Shown: positions 25,279-34,106, numbered from the stretch's first letter. The stretch is 64,000 nucleotides of DNA from Fibrobacter sp. UWB15 (GCF_900177705.1 NZ_FXBA01000005.1:62001-126000); one strand, 5' to 3'. Numbers and translations are program-made. Notes: generated from the sequence alone by a model not told the origin.

Positions 25279-26973
25279 ATGGCCGAACAGAATAAAGCAG
25301 AAAAATTCGTTTTCTACATGTACAAGATGACCAAGTCCTATCCGCCTAACAAGGAGGTGCTGAAGGACATTTCTTTGAGTTTCTACTATGGCGCAAAGAT
25401 TGGTATCATCGGCCAGAACGGTGCCGGTAAGTCGACGCTGTTGCGCATTATGGCGGGCATCGACAAGGAATTCCAGGGCGAAGCGTGGATTGAACCGGGC
25501 CGCACCGCGGGCTACCTGCCGCAGGAACCGCAGCTGGACCCGAACTTGACCGTCAAGGAAAACGTGATGCAGGCTGTTGCCAAGAAGCAGGCGATTCTTG
25601 ACCGCTTCAACGAAATCTCTATGAAGTTTGCTGAACCGATGGAAGACGACGAGATGAACAAGCTCCTCGACGAACAGGCGAAGCTACAGGACATCATCGA
25701 CGCGCAGGACCTGTGGAGCCTCGACCGCAATATCGAAATTGCAATGGATGCACTCCGCTGCCCGCCGGGCGACTGGCCGGTGACGAACCTCTCCGGCGGT
25801 GAAAAGCGCCGTGTGGCTCTCTGCCGCTTGCTTCTCGAAGAACCGGATTTGTTGCTCCTTGACGAACCGACGAACCACTTGGATGCCGAAACGGTTGCAT
25901 GGCTCGAACGCCACCTCCGTGAATACAAGGGCTCCGTGATTTTAGTGACGCATGACCGTTACTTCCTTGACAACGTAACGAACTGGATTTTGGAAATTGA
26001 CCGCGGTCGCGGCATTCCTTGGGAAGGCAATTACGCCCAGTGGCTTGACCAGAAACTTGAACGCATGAAGAACGAAGAAAAGGGTGAATCTGACCGTCAG
26101 AAGCGCCTCGCTCGTGAACAGGAATGGGTCAAGCAGAGTCCGAAGGCTCGCCAGGCAAAGAGCAAGGCTCGTCTCAAGGCTTACGAAGAACTCTTGGCCG
26201 AAGATTCCAAGGAACAGATCAAGGTGGCTCAGATTCACATTGCAAATGGCAAGCGCTTGGGCGATGTCGTTATCCAGGCGGAACATTTGCAGAAGGCCTT
26301 TGGCGAAAAGGTGCTGTTCGATGATTTGAACTTCAGCTTGCCGCGCTCGGGCATCGTGGGTATCATTGGTCCGAACGGTGCTGGTAAGACAACTTTGTTC
26401 AAGATGATTATGGGCCAGGAAAAGCCGGATGGCGGTACGCTCAAGATTGGTGAAACTGTCGAAATCATCAGTATGGAACAGGGCCGCGAAAGCTTGGACG
26501 ATTCCAAAACGGTTTGGGAATCCATTACGGGGGGCAACGACGAAATCTTGGTGGGCGACCGCAAGATGAATGGCCGTGCTTACTGCGGTCTCTTCAACTT
26601 CACGGGTGCAGCTCAGCAGAAGAAGCTCTCGCAGCTCTCCGGTGGTGAACGCAACCGAGTGCTCATGGCGAAGAACCTGCAGAAACCGGGCAATGTGCTC
26701 TTCCTCGACGAACCGACCAACGACTTGGATATCGAAACGTTGCAGGCCCTGGAACAGGCAATCCTCAAGTTCGCAGGCTGTGCCGTGATTATTTCCCATG
26801 ACCGCTGGTTCCTCGACCGTATCGCCACCCACATCCTCGCTTACGAAGGCGACTCCAAGGTCGTGTGGTTCGAAGGCAACTGGAGCGAATACGAAGCCGA
26901 TCGCCGCAAGCGCTTGGGCGAAGACGCCGACAACCCGAAGCCCATCAAGTACAAGACGCTCACGAGACAGTAA
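25279..26973 (+). CDS. ettA: Energy-dependent translational throttle protein EttA (ABC-F)
   Basis: Ribosome-associated ABC-F ATPase gating the first elongation steps in response to energy state. There are two ABC cassettes: Walker A GQNGAGKST and GPNGAGKTT, signatures LSGGEKRRVAL and LSGGERNRVLM, and Walker B ending DEPTNHLD and DEPTNDLD. A charged P-site tRNA interaction linker sits between them (~245-320, ERMKNEEKGE and KQSPKARQAKSKARL). The 564-aa length is close to E. coli EttA. Start ATG 25279 (MAEQNKAEK) follows the repeat; upstream in-frame codons are not family-like. Confidence 0.95.
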   Translation: MAEQNKAEKFVFYMYKMTKSYPPNKEVLKDISLSFYYGAKIGIIGQNGAGKSTLLRIMAGIDKEFQGEAWIEPGRTAGYLPQEPQLDPNLTVKENVMQAVAKKQAILDRFNEISMKFAEPMEDDEMNKLLDEQAKLQDIIDAQDLWSLDRNIEIAMDALRCPPGDWPVTNLSGGEKRRVALCRLLLEEPDLLLLDEPTNHLDAETVAWLERHLREYKGSVILVTHDRYFLDNVTNWILEIDRGRGIPWEGNYAQWLDQKLERMKNEEKGESDRQKRLAREQEWVKQSPKARQAKSKARLKAYEELLAEDSKEQIKVAQIHIANGKRLGDVVIQAEHLQKAFGEKVLFDDLNFSLPRSGIVGIIGPNGAGKTTLFKMIMGQEKPDGGTLKIGETVEIISMEQGRESLDDSKTVWESITGGNDEILVGDRKMNGRAYCGLFNFTGAAQQKKLSQLSGGERNRVLMAKNLQKPGNVLFLDEPTNDLDIETLQALEQAILKFAGCAVIISHDRWFLDRIATHILAYEGDSKVVWFEGNWSEYEADRRKRLGEDADNPKPIKYKTLTRQ

Positions 26974-26979
26974 TTGCGT

Positions 26980-27225
26980 ATGAACAAGATGTTGCTTGCA
27001 TTTGCGCTTATGGCTGCCGCTTTTATGCTGCAGTCATGTAGCTGTGCAAGTGACGATTCTTGTGCCGAAGAATGGTGGGGAGACGAAGCCCGAGAAATGG
27101 ATAATTGCATTGACCACAAAAAGTATAACGCTTGTCTTAAAGAAGACCAGTGGAAAGGCTTGTCTCAAGAATTTGTCAAAAGCCAATGCAACGCTAGAGC
27201 GTCGTACCACGGCGATTGCGACTAA
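26980..27225 (+). CDS. Small Cys-rich lipoprotein, unknown
   Basis: An 81-aa protein with a basic start, a hydrophobic stretch and a lipobox ending LQSC (Cys 20). The remaining sequence is acidic and contains six further Cys residues (22, 28, 43, 52, 70, 80), enough for three disulfides in the periplasm. ATG 26980 is preferred to TTG 26974, which abuts the ettA stop. It is co-directional with ettA, 6 bp away, and convergent with mqnE. No known family is recognised. Confidence 0.65.
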   Translation: MNKMLLAFALMAAAFMLQSCSCASDDSCAEEWWGDEAREMDNCIDHKKYNACLKEDQWKGLSQEFVKSQCNARASYHGDCD

Positions 27226-27235
27226 TTTTTAATCG

Positions 27236-28276
27236 TTAAGAGAATCGTTCGTACAGCGCATCGCGCTCCACTGGCACGAGCCCTTCGTTTGTAATCAGGG
27301 ACTTCATGCGGTCGGGGCTCATGCCCACGGGAACCGTGGCGCCGGCGGCGTGCGTAATCTTTTCTTCGATAATCGTACCATCCAAATCAGACGCGCCGGC
27401 GTGGAGCGCCTTCATTGCGGTCTCGATTCCCATCTGAATCCAGTACGCCTTAATGTGCGGGAAGTTGTCGAGGAAAAGTCTTGCGACGGCGACCGTGCGC
27501 AGAATGTCTTCTTCGCTAGTAATGTTCGGGACAATCTTATGCAGCGCATTATGTTCCGGATGGTACACCAGCGGAATGAAGGCGAAAAAGCCCGGAGCTT
27601 CGTCCTGCAAGTCGCGCAGCATCTTCATGTGGGCGATACGGTCTTCGGGCTTTTCAATGTGGCCAAAGAGCATTGTCGCATTCGTCGGGATTCCGATCTT
27701 ATGGGCCGCGCGATGAACGTCGAGCCATTCTTCGCCAGTTTCTTTGCCCGGGCATATCTGGTCGCGGACATCCTGCACCAGGATTTCGGCACCGCCACCG
27801 GGCAGTGCATCAAGGCCTGCTTCCTTCAGCGTGGTCATAATCTGTAGCGGAGTCTGTCCCGAAATTTTCGCGAAGTGGCAAATCTCCACAGCGGTAAACG
27901 CCTTCAGGTTCACCTTCGGAAATTCCACGCGCAATTTTCGCAACATTTCGATGTAGTAATCGAACGGATGGTCCGGATGTAGACCGCCCACAATGTGCAG
28001 TTCGCGGGCACCGCCTGCAATGGCTTCGGCAGCCTTGTTGCGAATGGTGTCGTAGTCCCAGTCGTAAGCGGTGGGGCTATCCTTCTTGATTTTAGAGAAC
28101 GCGCAGAACTTGCAGTGCAACACGCACACATTGGTGTAGTTGATCTGGCGGTTGTTCACCCAATATACGGAATCCCCATGCCTGCGCTCCTTTTCGGCAT
28201 TCGCGCGGGCACAGAGTTCGTCGAGCGGGGCGTTTAAAAATAAATCTAGAGCTTCGGCTTCAGTCAGGCGTGCCAT
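27236..28276 (-). CDS. mqnE: Aminofutalosine synthase MqnE (radical SAM)
   Basis: Radical-SAM enzyme joining SAM-derived adenosyl to 3-enolpyruvylbenzoate in the futalosine route to menaquinone. The [4Fe-4S] motif CVLHCKFC (Cys-x3-Cys-x2-Cys) is near residues 51-58, followed by IVGGLHPDHPFDYY and the PGGGAEIL segment. FFAFIPLVYHPEHN and the C-terminal AAGATVPVG point to MqnE rather than the related MqnC. The 346-aa length is normal. The start lies 1 bp after the upstream M23 gene's stop, so they are probably co-transcribed. Confidence 0.88.
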   Translation of the reverse strand: MARLTEAEALDLFLNAPLDELCARANAEKERRHGDSVYWVNNRQINYTNVCVLHCKFCAFSKIKKDSPTAYDWDYDTIRNKAAEAIAGGARELHIVGGLHPDHPFDYYIEMLRKLRVEFPKVNLKAFTAVEICHFAKISGQTPLQIMTTLKEAGLDALPGGGAEILVQDVRDQICPGKETGEEWLDVHRAAHKIGIPTNATMLFGHIEKPEDRIAHMKMLRDLQDEAPGFFAFIPLVYHPEHNALHKIVPNITSEEDILRTVAVARLFLDNFPHIKAYWIQMGIETAMKALHAGASDLDGTIIEEKITHAAGATVPVGMSPDRMKSLITNEGLVPVERDALYERFS

Positions 28277-28277
28277 G

Positions 28278-30317
28278 TTACATCTCGGGGATGTCTACGT
28301 TATAGCTTGCCTTGTGTCCGGCTTCGTCAACGAGCTTGATGGTGAAGGTTCCTTCTTCGGGGAGCTGGGCACCTTCAATCACGATTTCGCGAGGCTCGGA
28401 ATCGTATTCGGCGGCAACCCATTTCTTGCCGACCTGCACCGTAATGGCGTTGCCGTCAGGAATGCCTGCATACTTGAACAGCACCGGAACCTTCAGGGCC
28501 GGCTGACGCACGCCGCTGATCATCATGTCTGACCAGTAGGGGAATCCGAGTGTCGGCGCTTCGGTGCTTTCGATGTTGGCAATGTCGCGGATTTCGTTCA
28601 TGGTAGCGCAGCGGTTCTTGCCCTTGGTCTGCTTGCTAAAGTAGAACCAGTTGCGGGTCGTTTCGCCGAGCCAGTAAAGCGGTTGGTTGTTTTCCGGATT
28701 GTCGATGCAAACGGTCCAGTTGCCGAGCTGCATGCCCTTCGGGTGGAATTCAAAATAATCCAGGCTGTCGGTATGCGTGCGGGTGACAGCCAAAATCTTC
28801 TTGGTGGTGTCGCGGCCCGTCGGAATGCCGGTGAGCTTCTGTGTGACGCCCACGTTGCCAAGTTTGGTAGACCAGTTCACGCTTCTCTGGTACTGGTTGA
28901 ATGAGTGAAGTTCGATGCTTGCATCGGCGGCGACGCCGTCACCCGTAGAACGGGCGTCAGCGGTGTAGTGGATGCTTGTCATTTCGGGGTAGATTTCAAG
29001 CAGGCGGCCAATCGTAATCGGTGCGGGCTTGAATGCCTTACACATGTCTTCTTCAATAATCTGGTCGCCGGCCATGGCGGTAAACTTCATGCCGTTCTTG
29101 CAACGGAACAAGTCTAGCATCGGGCGGCTAAGGAACGTGAACAGCGGAGAGGCCTGGTCCTTGTACAGCTGCATGGGCTTATCGCTCTTGCAACGCGGGT
29201 GGAACGTGAACTTCTTGCTCACCTTGTTGCCGCTGTAGTCTTCGGCTTCGATGGTGTAAGTCGAAAGCGGAGCAAGCTTGGCGTTCACATAGTGCCAGTC
29301 GCCTGCGGTGTCGGCTTCTTCGGCCCACAAGAGTTGGTCGCGGATCAGAGCCATCTTGCTGTAACGCAGCGTGTCGAGAATTTCTTCAAAAATCTTTTCG
29401 TCGTAGCGCCACACGGTAAGACGGCGTATAGACATCGGATTGTCCTTGGGCTCACGGCTGTAGTCAGCAATCTTTACGGCCATGCTCAAGTTGAATTCGT
29501 TTTTCACCGGTGTTTCGACGCAGCCCTTACTGATGGCTTCCGGATTCGTGACGGCGAGGTGGTTGCCCTGCCATACGGCAATGCCAAAAATCTGCGGTGC
29601 CAAGGTGTCGGTAATCACGACGCCTGCTTGCACGGGATTCACGATACGATCGTTGTCCAAACGAACTTCCAAATGCAAGTGCGGGTTGCCAATGCCGGTG
29701 CTGCCCGAGAAGGTCAGCGTGTCGCCCTTCTTGTAGCTTGCATTTGTCTTGATTGTGACGTCGTTCTTCTTGGAGGCGTACTGCTTCTTGATAATCTGGT
29801 CGTCGAGCTTGCCGAAGCTGCTTTGGTGAGCGAACGCCCAGGTCTTTCCGCTTTTACCTTTGAAGAGCATCAACTTTCCGTAATGGAATGGAGAAACTCT
29901 AAGTTCTACAACCTTGCCGTCTTCGGGGGCGTAAATGGGCCAACCTTCTTCCATCTGGGTGGAATAGTCAAAGCCTGCGTGGTAACGCGTGCCACGGTTC
30001 TCGCCAAAACTCGAAGTCAAGTAAGCGTCACGGTCGAACGGGCGGTAAGTCGGTTCGTCGGCTTTAAGAACTCTCTTTTCGGCCATGCCGTCGGCGTTGT
30101 TGACTTTGCTTGCTTCGGCGCTTGCACCGAAGTTGTCGTTAGATACTGTTACGCCTGATTGGGCCTTGATGCAGTCTTCGTAAGCGAAGGCGTCCATGGT
30201 CTTTTCGTTGCATTCGGCGGCAAATGCGGAGGGCATCATGGCGAAACTGGCCATTGTACCCAGGAACATTCCCTTGCGGGTGATTTTAGCGAGTTTGTTC
30301 AAGATTGTAGTATCCAT
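28278..30317 (-). CDS. Secreted M23 (LytM) metallopeptidase family protein
   Basis: A 679-aa exported protein with a Lys/Arg-rich start and a signal peptide ending SAFA-A. The LytM/M23 domain (~95-245) has the Zn ligands H and D in RYHAGFDYS and HLHLE, so it is probably an active peptidoglycan endopeptidase. The long C-terminal part (~250-679) is beta-rich without a recognised family and may bind cell wall or partners. ATG 30317 is used; TATTTTTG (30322-30329) predicts +1 exactly on this ATG, a leaderless mRNA. mqnE follows in the same direction. Confidence 0.85.
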   Translation of the reverse strand: MDTTILNKLAKITRKGMFLGTMASFAMMPSAFAAECNEKTMDAFAYEDCIKAQSGVTVSNDNFGASAEASKVNNADGMAEKRVLKADEPTYRPFDRDAYLTSSFGENRGTRYHAGFDYSTQMEEGWPIYAPEDGKVVELRVSPFHYGKLMLFKGKSGKTWAFAHQSSFGKLDDQIIKKQYASKKNDVTIKTNASYKKGDTLTFSGSTGIGNPHLHLEVRLDNDRIVNPVQAGVVITDTLAPQIFGIAVWQGNHLAVTNPEAISKGCVETPVKNEFNLSMAVKIADYSREPKDNPMSIRRLTVWRYDEKIFEEILDTLRYSKMALIRDQLLWAEEADTAGDWHYVNAKLAPLSTYTIEAEDYSGNKVSKKFTFHPRCKSDKPMQLYKDQASPLFTFLSRPMLDLFRCKNGMKFTAMAGDQIIEEDMCKAFKPAPITIGRLLEIYPEMTSIHYTADARSTGDGVAADASIELHSFNQYQRSVNWSTKLGNVGVTQKLTGIPTGRDTTKKILAVTRTHTDSLDYFEFHPKGMQLGNWTVCIDNPENNQPLYWLGETTRNWFYFSKQTKGKNRCATMNEIRDIANIESTEAPTLGFPYWSDMMISGVRQPALKVPVLFKYAGIPDGNAITVQVGKKWVAAEYDSEPREIVIEGAQLPEEGTFTIKLVDEAGHKASYNVDIPEM

Positions 30318-30321
30318 ACCA

Positions 30322-30329
30322 CAAAAATA
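30322..30329 (-). promoter_or_regulatory. Putative promoter box TATTTTTG for M23 gene
   Basis: Exact TAnnTTTG match. With T at -12, +1 is 30317, the first base of the start codon. Confidence 0.4.
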
Positions 30330-30383
30330 CAAAATTATTACAAACTAGCGGGCGAGGTTGTTTGTTTTGCAGGTTTTATGTGA

Positions 30384-30424
30384 TATGAAAAAAAGAACCG
30401 CTTGCTCTTGCAAACGGTTCTTTT
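30384..30424 (-). terminator. Terminator of tRNA-Ala
   Basis: On the minus strand AAGAACCG pairs with CGGTTCTT, followed by a run of T. It directly follows the tRNA. Confidence 0.85.
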
Positions 30425-30427
30425 CAG

Positions 30428-30500
30428 TGGAGCTAAGGAGAGTCGAACTCCTGACCTCCTGCATGCCATGCAGGCGCTCTACCAACTGAGCTATAACCCC
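30428..30500 (-). tRNA. tRNA-Ala (anticodon GGC)
   Basis: A 73-nt cloverleaf: acceptor GGGGTTA/TAGCTCC, D stem GCTC/GAGC, anticodon stem CCTGC/GCAGG with loop ATGGCAT (anticodon GGC), T stem AGGAG/CTCCT with TTCGACT, and discriminator A. The 3' CCA is not encoded (the next bases are CTG), so it must be added by a nucleotidyltransferase. It reads GCC and GCT codons. Confidence 0.97.
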
Positions 30501-30511
30501 GAAGGACGAGC

Positions 30512-30542
30512 CAAATATAGAAGAACTAATCTGACTTGTCAA
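30512..30542 (-). promoter_or_regulatory. tRNA-Ala promoter
   Basis: On the minus strand TTGACA (30537-30542), a 17-bp spacer and TATATT (30514-30519), which extends to TATATTTG. The predicted start, near 30507, is 7 nt before the tRNA. Confidence 0.8.
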
Positions 30543-30589
30543 GGGTGGGCCATGAAAAAAATGAAAATTTTTTCCACGACCCGATATTT

Positions 30590-31135
30590 TTAGGCCTTTT
30601 CGATGGTCACGGATTCGATAATCACGTCTTCGTACGGGGCGTCGCGGCGGTCGGTCTTGACGCCTGCGATTTCGTCGAGGACTTCGAAGCCTTCGTAAAG
30701 CTGGCCGAATACGGAGTAGCCGTCAGCAGGGCCGGGGCCAACCTGTTCGTGGTCCAAAAAGTGCACGTTGTCGCCGTGGACAATGAAGAACTGGCTACCG
30801 ATGGAGTTCGGCATGGCGGTCTTTGCCCAGCTGAGTGCTCCGCGCATGTGGGTGAGGCGCGGGTCGTACTTGTCGCCAATCGTGGTGCCGGGGCCCTTGG
30901 CGGAGTGACCACCCGTACCGTTTCTGCGGGTAAAGTCGCCACCCTGGATCATAAAATCCTTGATAATGCGGTGGAACGGGGCGCCGTCGTACTTGCCCTG
31001 CTTGGCGAGTTCAACGAAGTTCGTGGCACATTCGCCGACGATATCTTCAAAAATGCGCAGCTTCATGGTGCCGTGGTTGGTCTTCATGATGGCGATTGTT
31101 TCGCCTGCTTCGGGTTTGCCAAGCTGATTGAACAT
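30590..31135 (-). CDS. Peptidyl-prolyl cis-trans isomerase, cyclophilin type
   Basis: A 181-aa cytosolic cyclophilin with no signal peptide. It has the active-site segments FHRIIKDFMIQGGD (Arg, Phe and Gln of the catalytic pocket) and SQFFIVHGDN, and HFLDHEQ in place of the usual WLDGKH. It catalyses proline isomerisation during folding. The ATG at 31133-31135 is preceded by AGGAG. A GC-rich hairpin (31157-31177) lies in its 5' leader. Confidence 0.93.
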   Translation of the reverse strand: MFNQLGKPEAGETIAIMKTNHGTMKLRIFEDIVGECATNFVELAKQGKYDGAPFHRIIKDFMIQGGDFTRRNGTGGHSAKGPGTTIGDKYDPRLTHMRGALSWAKTAMPNSIGSQFFIVHGDNVHFLDHEQVGPGPADGYSVFGQLYEGFEVLDEIAGVKTDRRDAPYEDVIIESVTIEKA

Positions 31136-31154
31136 AAAATCTCCTGTTAATGTC

Positions 31155-31180
31155 CCGGCAAGGCTTTACCGGGGTTTGAT
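31155..31180. other. Hairpin in the cyclophilin leader
   Basis: CCCGG and CCGGG form a stem around a 10-nt loop, preceded by TGTC on the plus strand. It resembles a degenerate TGTCATYC...GRATCT element. It lies in the 167-bp divergent region between the cyclophilin and pyrR genes. Confidence 0.4.
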
Positions 31181-31270
31181 GTTTCTTTTCTTATATATAC
31201 AAAAAAATGGGGTCTATTTCTGTACTTAAAGGCGAAAAACCATAAAAAATGCTAGATTAACAGAAAAACA

Positions 31271-31297
31271 TCCTACTTCGAACTTCCTACTGTCTAC
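31271..31297. repeat. Heptameric repeat, family A (locus 4)
   Basis: TCCTAC, TTCGAAC, TTCCTAC, TGTCTAC. It ends 5 bp before the pyrR ATG and so replaces a normal ribosome-binding site. Confidence 0.8.
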
Positions 31298-31302
31298 TAT
31301 TT

Positions 31303-31863
31303 ATGAAAGACAACTGTAAAAAAATCAGAGAGCTTCTATCTGCCCAGGCAATGGAATTCGCTCTCGACGAAATGGCGGCGAAACTGGCCAAAATGCACCC
31401 GACTGCCGATGACATGGTGGTGCTCGGCATGGCAAGCCGCGGAATCCCTCTCGCTAAAAAAATTTGCGAGCGCTTAAGTCAAAAGTTTAACAAGACTGTG
31501 CCGATGGGTAGCCTCGATGCGACCTTCTACCGCGACGATTTCCATTATCGCACTCACATGGGTTCAAGCGAAATGCGCATTACCGAAATGCCTGCCTCTG
31601 TCGAAGGCAAGACGGTGATTCTCGTGGATGACGTACTTTATACGGGCCGTTCGGTGCGAGCTGCCATGCAGGCGATTCTAGACCTCGGACGCCCGGCGGC
31701 CATTCGCCTTTGTGTGCTGGTGGACCGTGGTCACCGCGAACTTCCGATTGCACCCGATTGCGTAGGACTTACGGTTGAAACCGCACAAGACCAGGAAGTC
31801 CGCGTGCAGATTGAACCGATCGATAAAGAAAATTCCGTTTATCTCGTAGAGGTGGAGGCCTAA
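31303..31863 (+). CDS. pyrR: Pyrimidine regulator / uracil phosphoribosyltransferase PyrR
   Basis: A 186-aa PyrR family protein with GSLDATFYRDD, the PRPP-binding loop VILVDDVLYTGRSVRAA and VLVDRGHRELPI. In Firmicutes PyrR binds pyr mRNA to control attenuation and has uracil phosphoribosyltransferase activity. No attenuator is visible between it and pyrB here (1-bp gap), so its regulatory role is open. The start has no Shine-Dalgarno; a family A repeat ends just upstream. Confidence 0.9.
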   Translation: MKDNCKKIRELLSAQAMEFALDEMAAKLAKMHPTADDMVVLGMASRGIPLAKKICERLSQKFNKTVPMGSLDATFYRDDFHYRTHMGSSEMRITEMPASVEGKTVILVDDVLYTGRSVRAAMQAILDLGRPAAIRLCVLVDRGHRELPIAPDCVGLTVETAQDQEVRVQIEPIDKENSVYLVEVEA

Positions 31864-31864
31864 G

Positions 31865-32824
31865 ATGGGCGCATTGCAGATCAAGCATTTGTTCGGACTT
31901 CAGGGGGTATCCAAGTCCGATATTCGTACTATTTTGGATAACGCAAAGCAGTTCCGAGAAATTCTGGAACGTCCGGTCAAAAAGGTGCCCTCGCTCCGTG
32001 GCCTTACGGTGGTGAACCTGTTCTTCGAAAACAGCACGCGCACGCGCACGAGTTTCGAACTCGCCGAAAAGCGCCTCTCTGCCGATACGGTGAACTTCGC
32101 AAGTTCCAATTCAAGCGTCAAGAAGGGCGAAACGCTGGTTGATACGCTCCGCAACATCGAGTCGATGAAGATCGATATCGTGGTGGTCCGCCACAAGGGG
32201 ACGGGTGTCCCGAAGTTCCTCGCTGAACACAGCAACGCCATTATCGTGAATGCCGGCGACGGTGCTCACGAACATCCGACGCAGTCTCTCTTGGACATGC
32301 TCACGGTCGAAGAAAAACTTGGAACGCTTGAAGGCAAGAAGGTGGCAATTGTAGGCGATATCCGCCACAGCCGCGTGGCCCGCAGTAATATCTGGGGCAT
32401 GACTACTATGGGCGCTCACGTAACACTTTGCGGACCTTCCACCTTGGTGCCGCGCAATACCGAACTTCTGCAGTACAAGGAACTTGCGGGTAGCGTCTCC
32501 TGGGAAACCGATGTCTACAAGGCAGTCGAAGACGCCGACGCCGTAATCGCACTCCGCCTGCAAAAGGAACGCATGGACGACGCTCTCCTCCCGAGCATGC
32601 GCGAATACCGCAACTTCTTCGGTATCACCGAGAAGGTTCTTTCTGAAGCCAAGGATAAAGTCATCTTGATGCACCCGGGTCCGATTAACCGCGGCGTGGA
32701 ACTCGATAGCGATATCGCCGATGGCGAACATTCTGTAATTCTTGACCAGGTGACTAACGGCGTTGCCGTGCGTATGGCCGTTCTCTTCCTTTTGGCTGGA
32801 GGTCGCAACAATGAAAATGCGTAA
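31865..32824 (+). CDS. pyrB: Aspartate carbamoyltransferase catalytic subunit PyrB
   Basis: Forms carbamoyl-aspartate in pyrimidine synthesis. Substrate motifs are FFENSTRTRTSFE (carbamoyl-phosphate loop), HPTQSLLDM and LMHPGPINRG. The 319-aa length is normal. The start is 1 bp after pyrR. It overlaps the next gene, a metal-site-less dihydroorotase homologue, by 14 bp. That arrangement matches organisms where ATCase forms a dodecamer with an inactive dihydroorotase. No pyrI is seen. Confidence 0.96.
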   Translation: MGALQIKHLFGLQGVSKSDIRTILDNAKQFREILERPVKKVPSLRGLTVVNLFFENSTRTRTSFELAEKRLSADTVNFASSNSSVKKGETLVDTLRNIESMKIDIVVVRHKGTGVPKFLAEHSNAIIVNAGDGAHEHPTQSLLDMLTVEEKLGTLEGKKVAIVGDIRHSRVARSNIWGMTTMGAHVTLCGPSTLVPRNTELLQYKELAGSVSWETDVYKAVEDADAVIALRLQKERMDDALLPSMREYRNFFGITEKVLSEAKDKVILMHPGPINRGVELDSDIADGEHSVILDQVTNGVAVRMAVLFLLAGGRNNENA

Positions 32825-34097
32825 TGAAATGAATATCAAGAATGTCATTTTCAAGAATGCAAAAGTCTGGAATGGCAACTGCTTTGAAGCCCGTGATGAA
32901 TTCGCTTTGATTCAAGGGAAAGATTTAGCTTCTGAAGAATTCGATTGTGGCGGCGCCTTGGTAATGCCTGCTCTGTTTGGCTTGGGAGTCGATTTTATGG
33001 AACCGCTCCGTGACGACGTCTACACGTTTGCAGATGGTCTAGAAGCGTTACACCGCGGCGGTTTTAGCGGCGCCCTGTACGAAAGTGCTGCCAATCCGAT
33101 TGATGATGCGGACAAGCTTTCGGCAATGAAGTTCCGCGTGAACTCTCCTGATTTGGAATACAATTTTGCCAACCGTTTCGATATCAAGTTCCTGGGCGCT
33201 TACAGTAAGGGCTTCGGTTCTGATAGCCTCGCCGAAATGATGGAACTTGCCGAAGACGACAGCGTTGCCGGCTTTGGTGACGGCAACGAAGCGATTCCTT
33301 CGACACGCTTTATTCGCCTTGCCATGGAATATGGCAAGATGACAGGCAAGCGTTTCTTCTTCCAGCCGCTGGACAAGTCGCTCCGTAAACATGGTTGCGT
33401 TCATGAAGGCGCCTATTCCGATATGCTCGGCATGAAGGGCATTCCGCGTATCGCAGAAACCATTGCCGCCCATACGGTGCTTGAAATGGCTCGCTTCTTG
33501 CAGGTGCCGGTGCACTTTAAGCAGGTGACTTGCGGCGAAACGCTTGACCTCGTGCGCGATGCCCGTAAAAAGGGAATCGATGTCACTTGCGATGTCGGCT
33601 TGTACCATTTGCTTTTGGATGATTCTTGCCTCGAAACTCTGGATTCTGCATACCACATTCTGCCCCCGATTCGTTCGGCAGCAGACTGCGAAGCCTTGTG
33701 GAAGGGTGTTGAAGACGGTACGGTGAATGCAATCAGCGTGAACCATACGCCGGTGCTTGGCCAGGATACCGAAGTGAACTTCGAAGATTCCGTGCCGGGA
33801 GCTCTCTCTCTTGAAATTGCTCTCCCCGCTATCTGGAAGGAACTGAGTTCCAGAGTGGGTGATGCTCGTGCCATTGAACTGTTGTCGGAAACTCCGGCAA
33901 AACTCGTCGGTGCAAAGCCTGCATTTGATAGAGACACTAAGAAGATGTCCGACGTAGTCGTTCTCGATCCGAACAAGACGCATTTAGTAACCAAGAAGGA
34001 TTTTGCAGGCCACGTGAGCAATTCTCCGTTGCTTGGCAAGACTCTTCCGTCTTCGATTGTCGCAACCTTCGTCAGTGGTGCTTTGAGCAAGTTCTAG
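32811..34097 (+). CDS. Catalytically degenerate dihydroorotase-like protein (PyrC'/PyrX type)
   Basis: A 428-aa class I dihydroorotase homologue that has lost all recognisable metal ligands. The usual HxH is replaced in FGLGVDFMEP, the next His by Gln (VHFKQVT), the EVTPHH His by Tyr in DVGLYHLLL, and the TDHAPH Asp by Asn in SVNHTPV. The fold landmarks (VTCDVGLYHLLL, ETPAKLVG) remain. Established parallel: Pseudomonas pyrC', a non-catalytic partner needed for ATCase assembly. An active dihydroorotase should be elsewhere. GGAGG at 32798-32802 fixes ATG 32811. Confidence 0.88.
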   Translation: MKMRNEMNIKNVIFKNAKVWNGNCFEARDEFALIQGKDLASEEFDCGGALVMPALFGLGVDFMEPLRDDVYTFADGLEALHRGGFSGALYESAANPIDDADKLSAMKFRVNSPDLEYNFANRFDIKFLGAYSKGFGSDSLAEMMELAEDDSVAGFGDGNEAIPSTRFIRLAMEYGKMTGKRFFFQPLDKSLRKHGCVHEGAYSDMLGMKGIPRIAETIAAHTVLEMARFLQVPVHFKQVTCGETLDLVRDARKKGIDVTCDVGLYHLLLDDSCLETLDSAYHILPPIRSAADCEALWKGVEDGTVNAISVNHTPVLGQDTEVNFEDSVPGALSLEIALPAIWKELSSRVGDARAIELLSETPAKLVGAKPAFDRDTKKMSDVVVLDPNKTHLVTKKDFAGHVSNSPLLGKTLPSSIVATFVSGALSKF

Positions 34098-34106
34098 GAT
34101 TCGTAG

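Noticed and set aside
27236-28276. MqnC (cyclic dehypoxanthinyl futalosine synthase) instead of MqnE
   Set aside because: The FFAFIPLVYHPEHN and C-terminal AAGATVPVG segments fit MqnE better.
32811-34097. Active dihydroorotase PyrC
   Set aside because: All metal-binding and catalytic residues are substituted.
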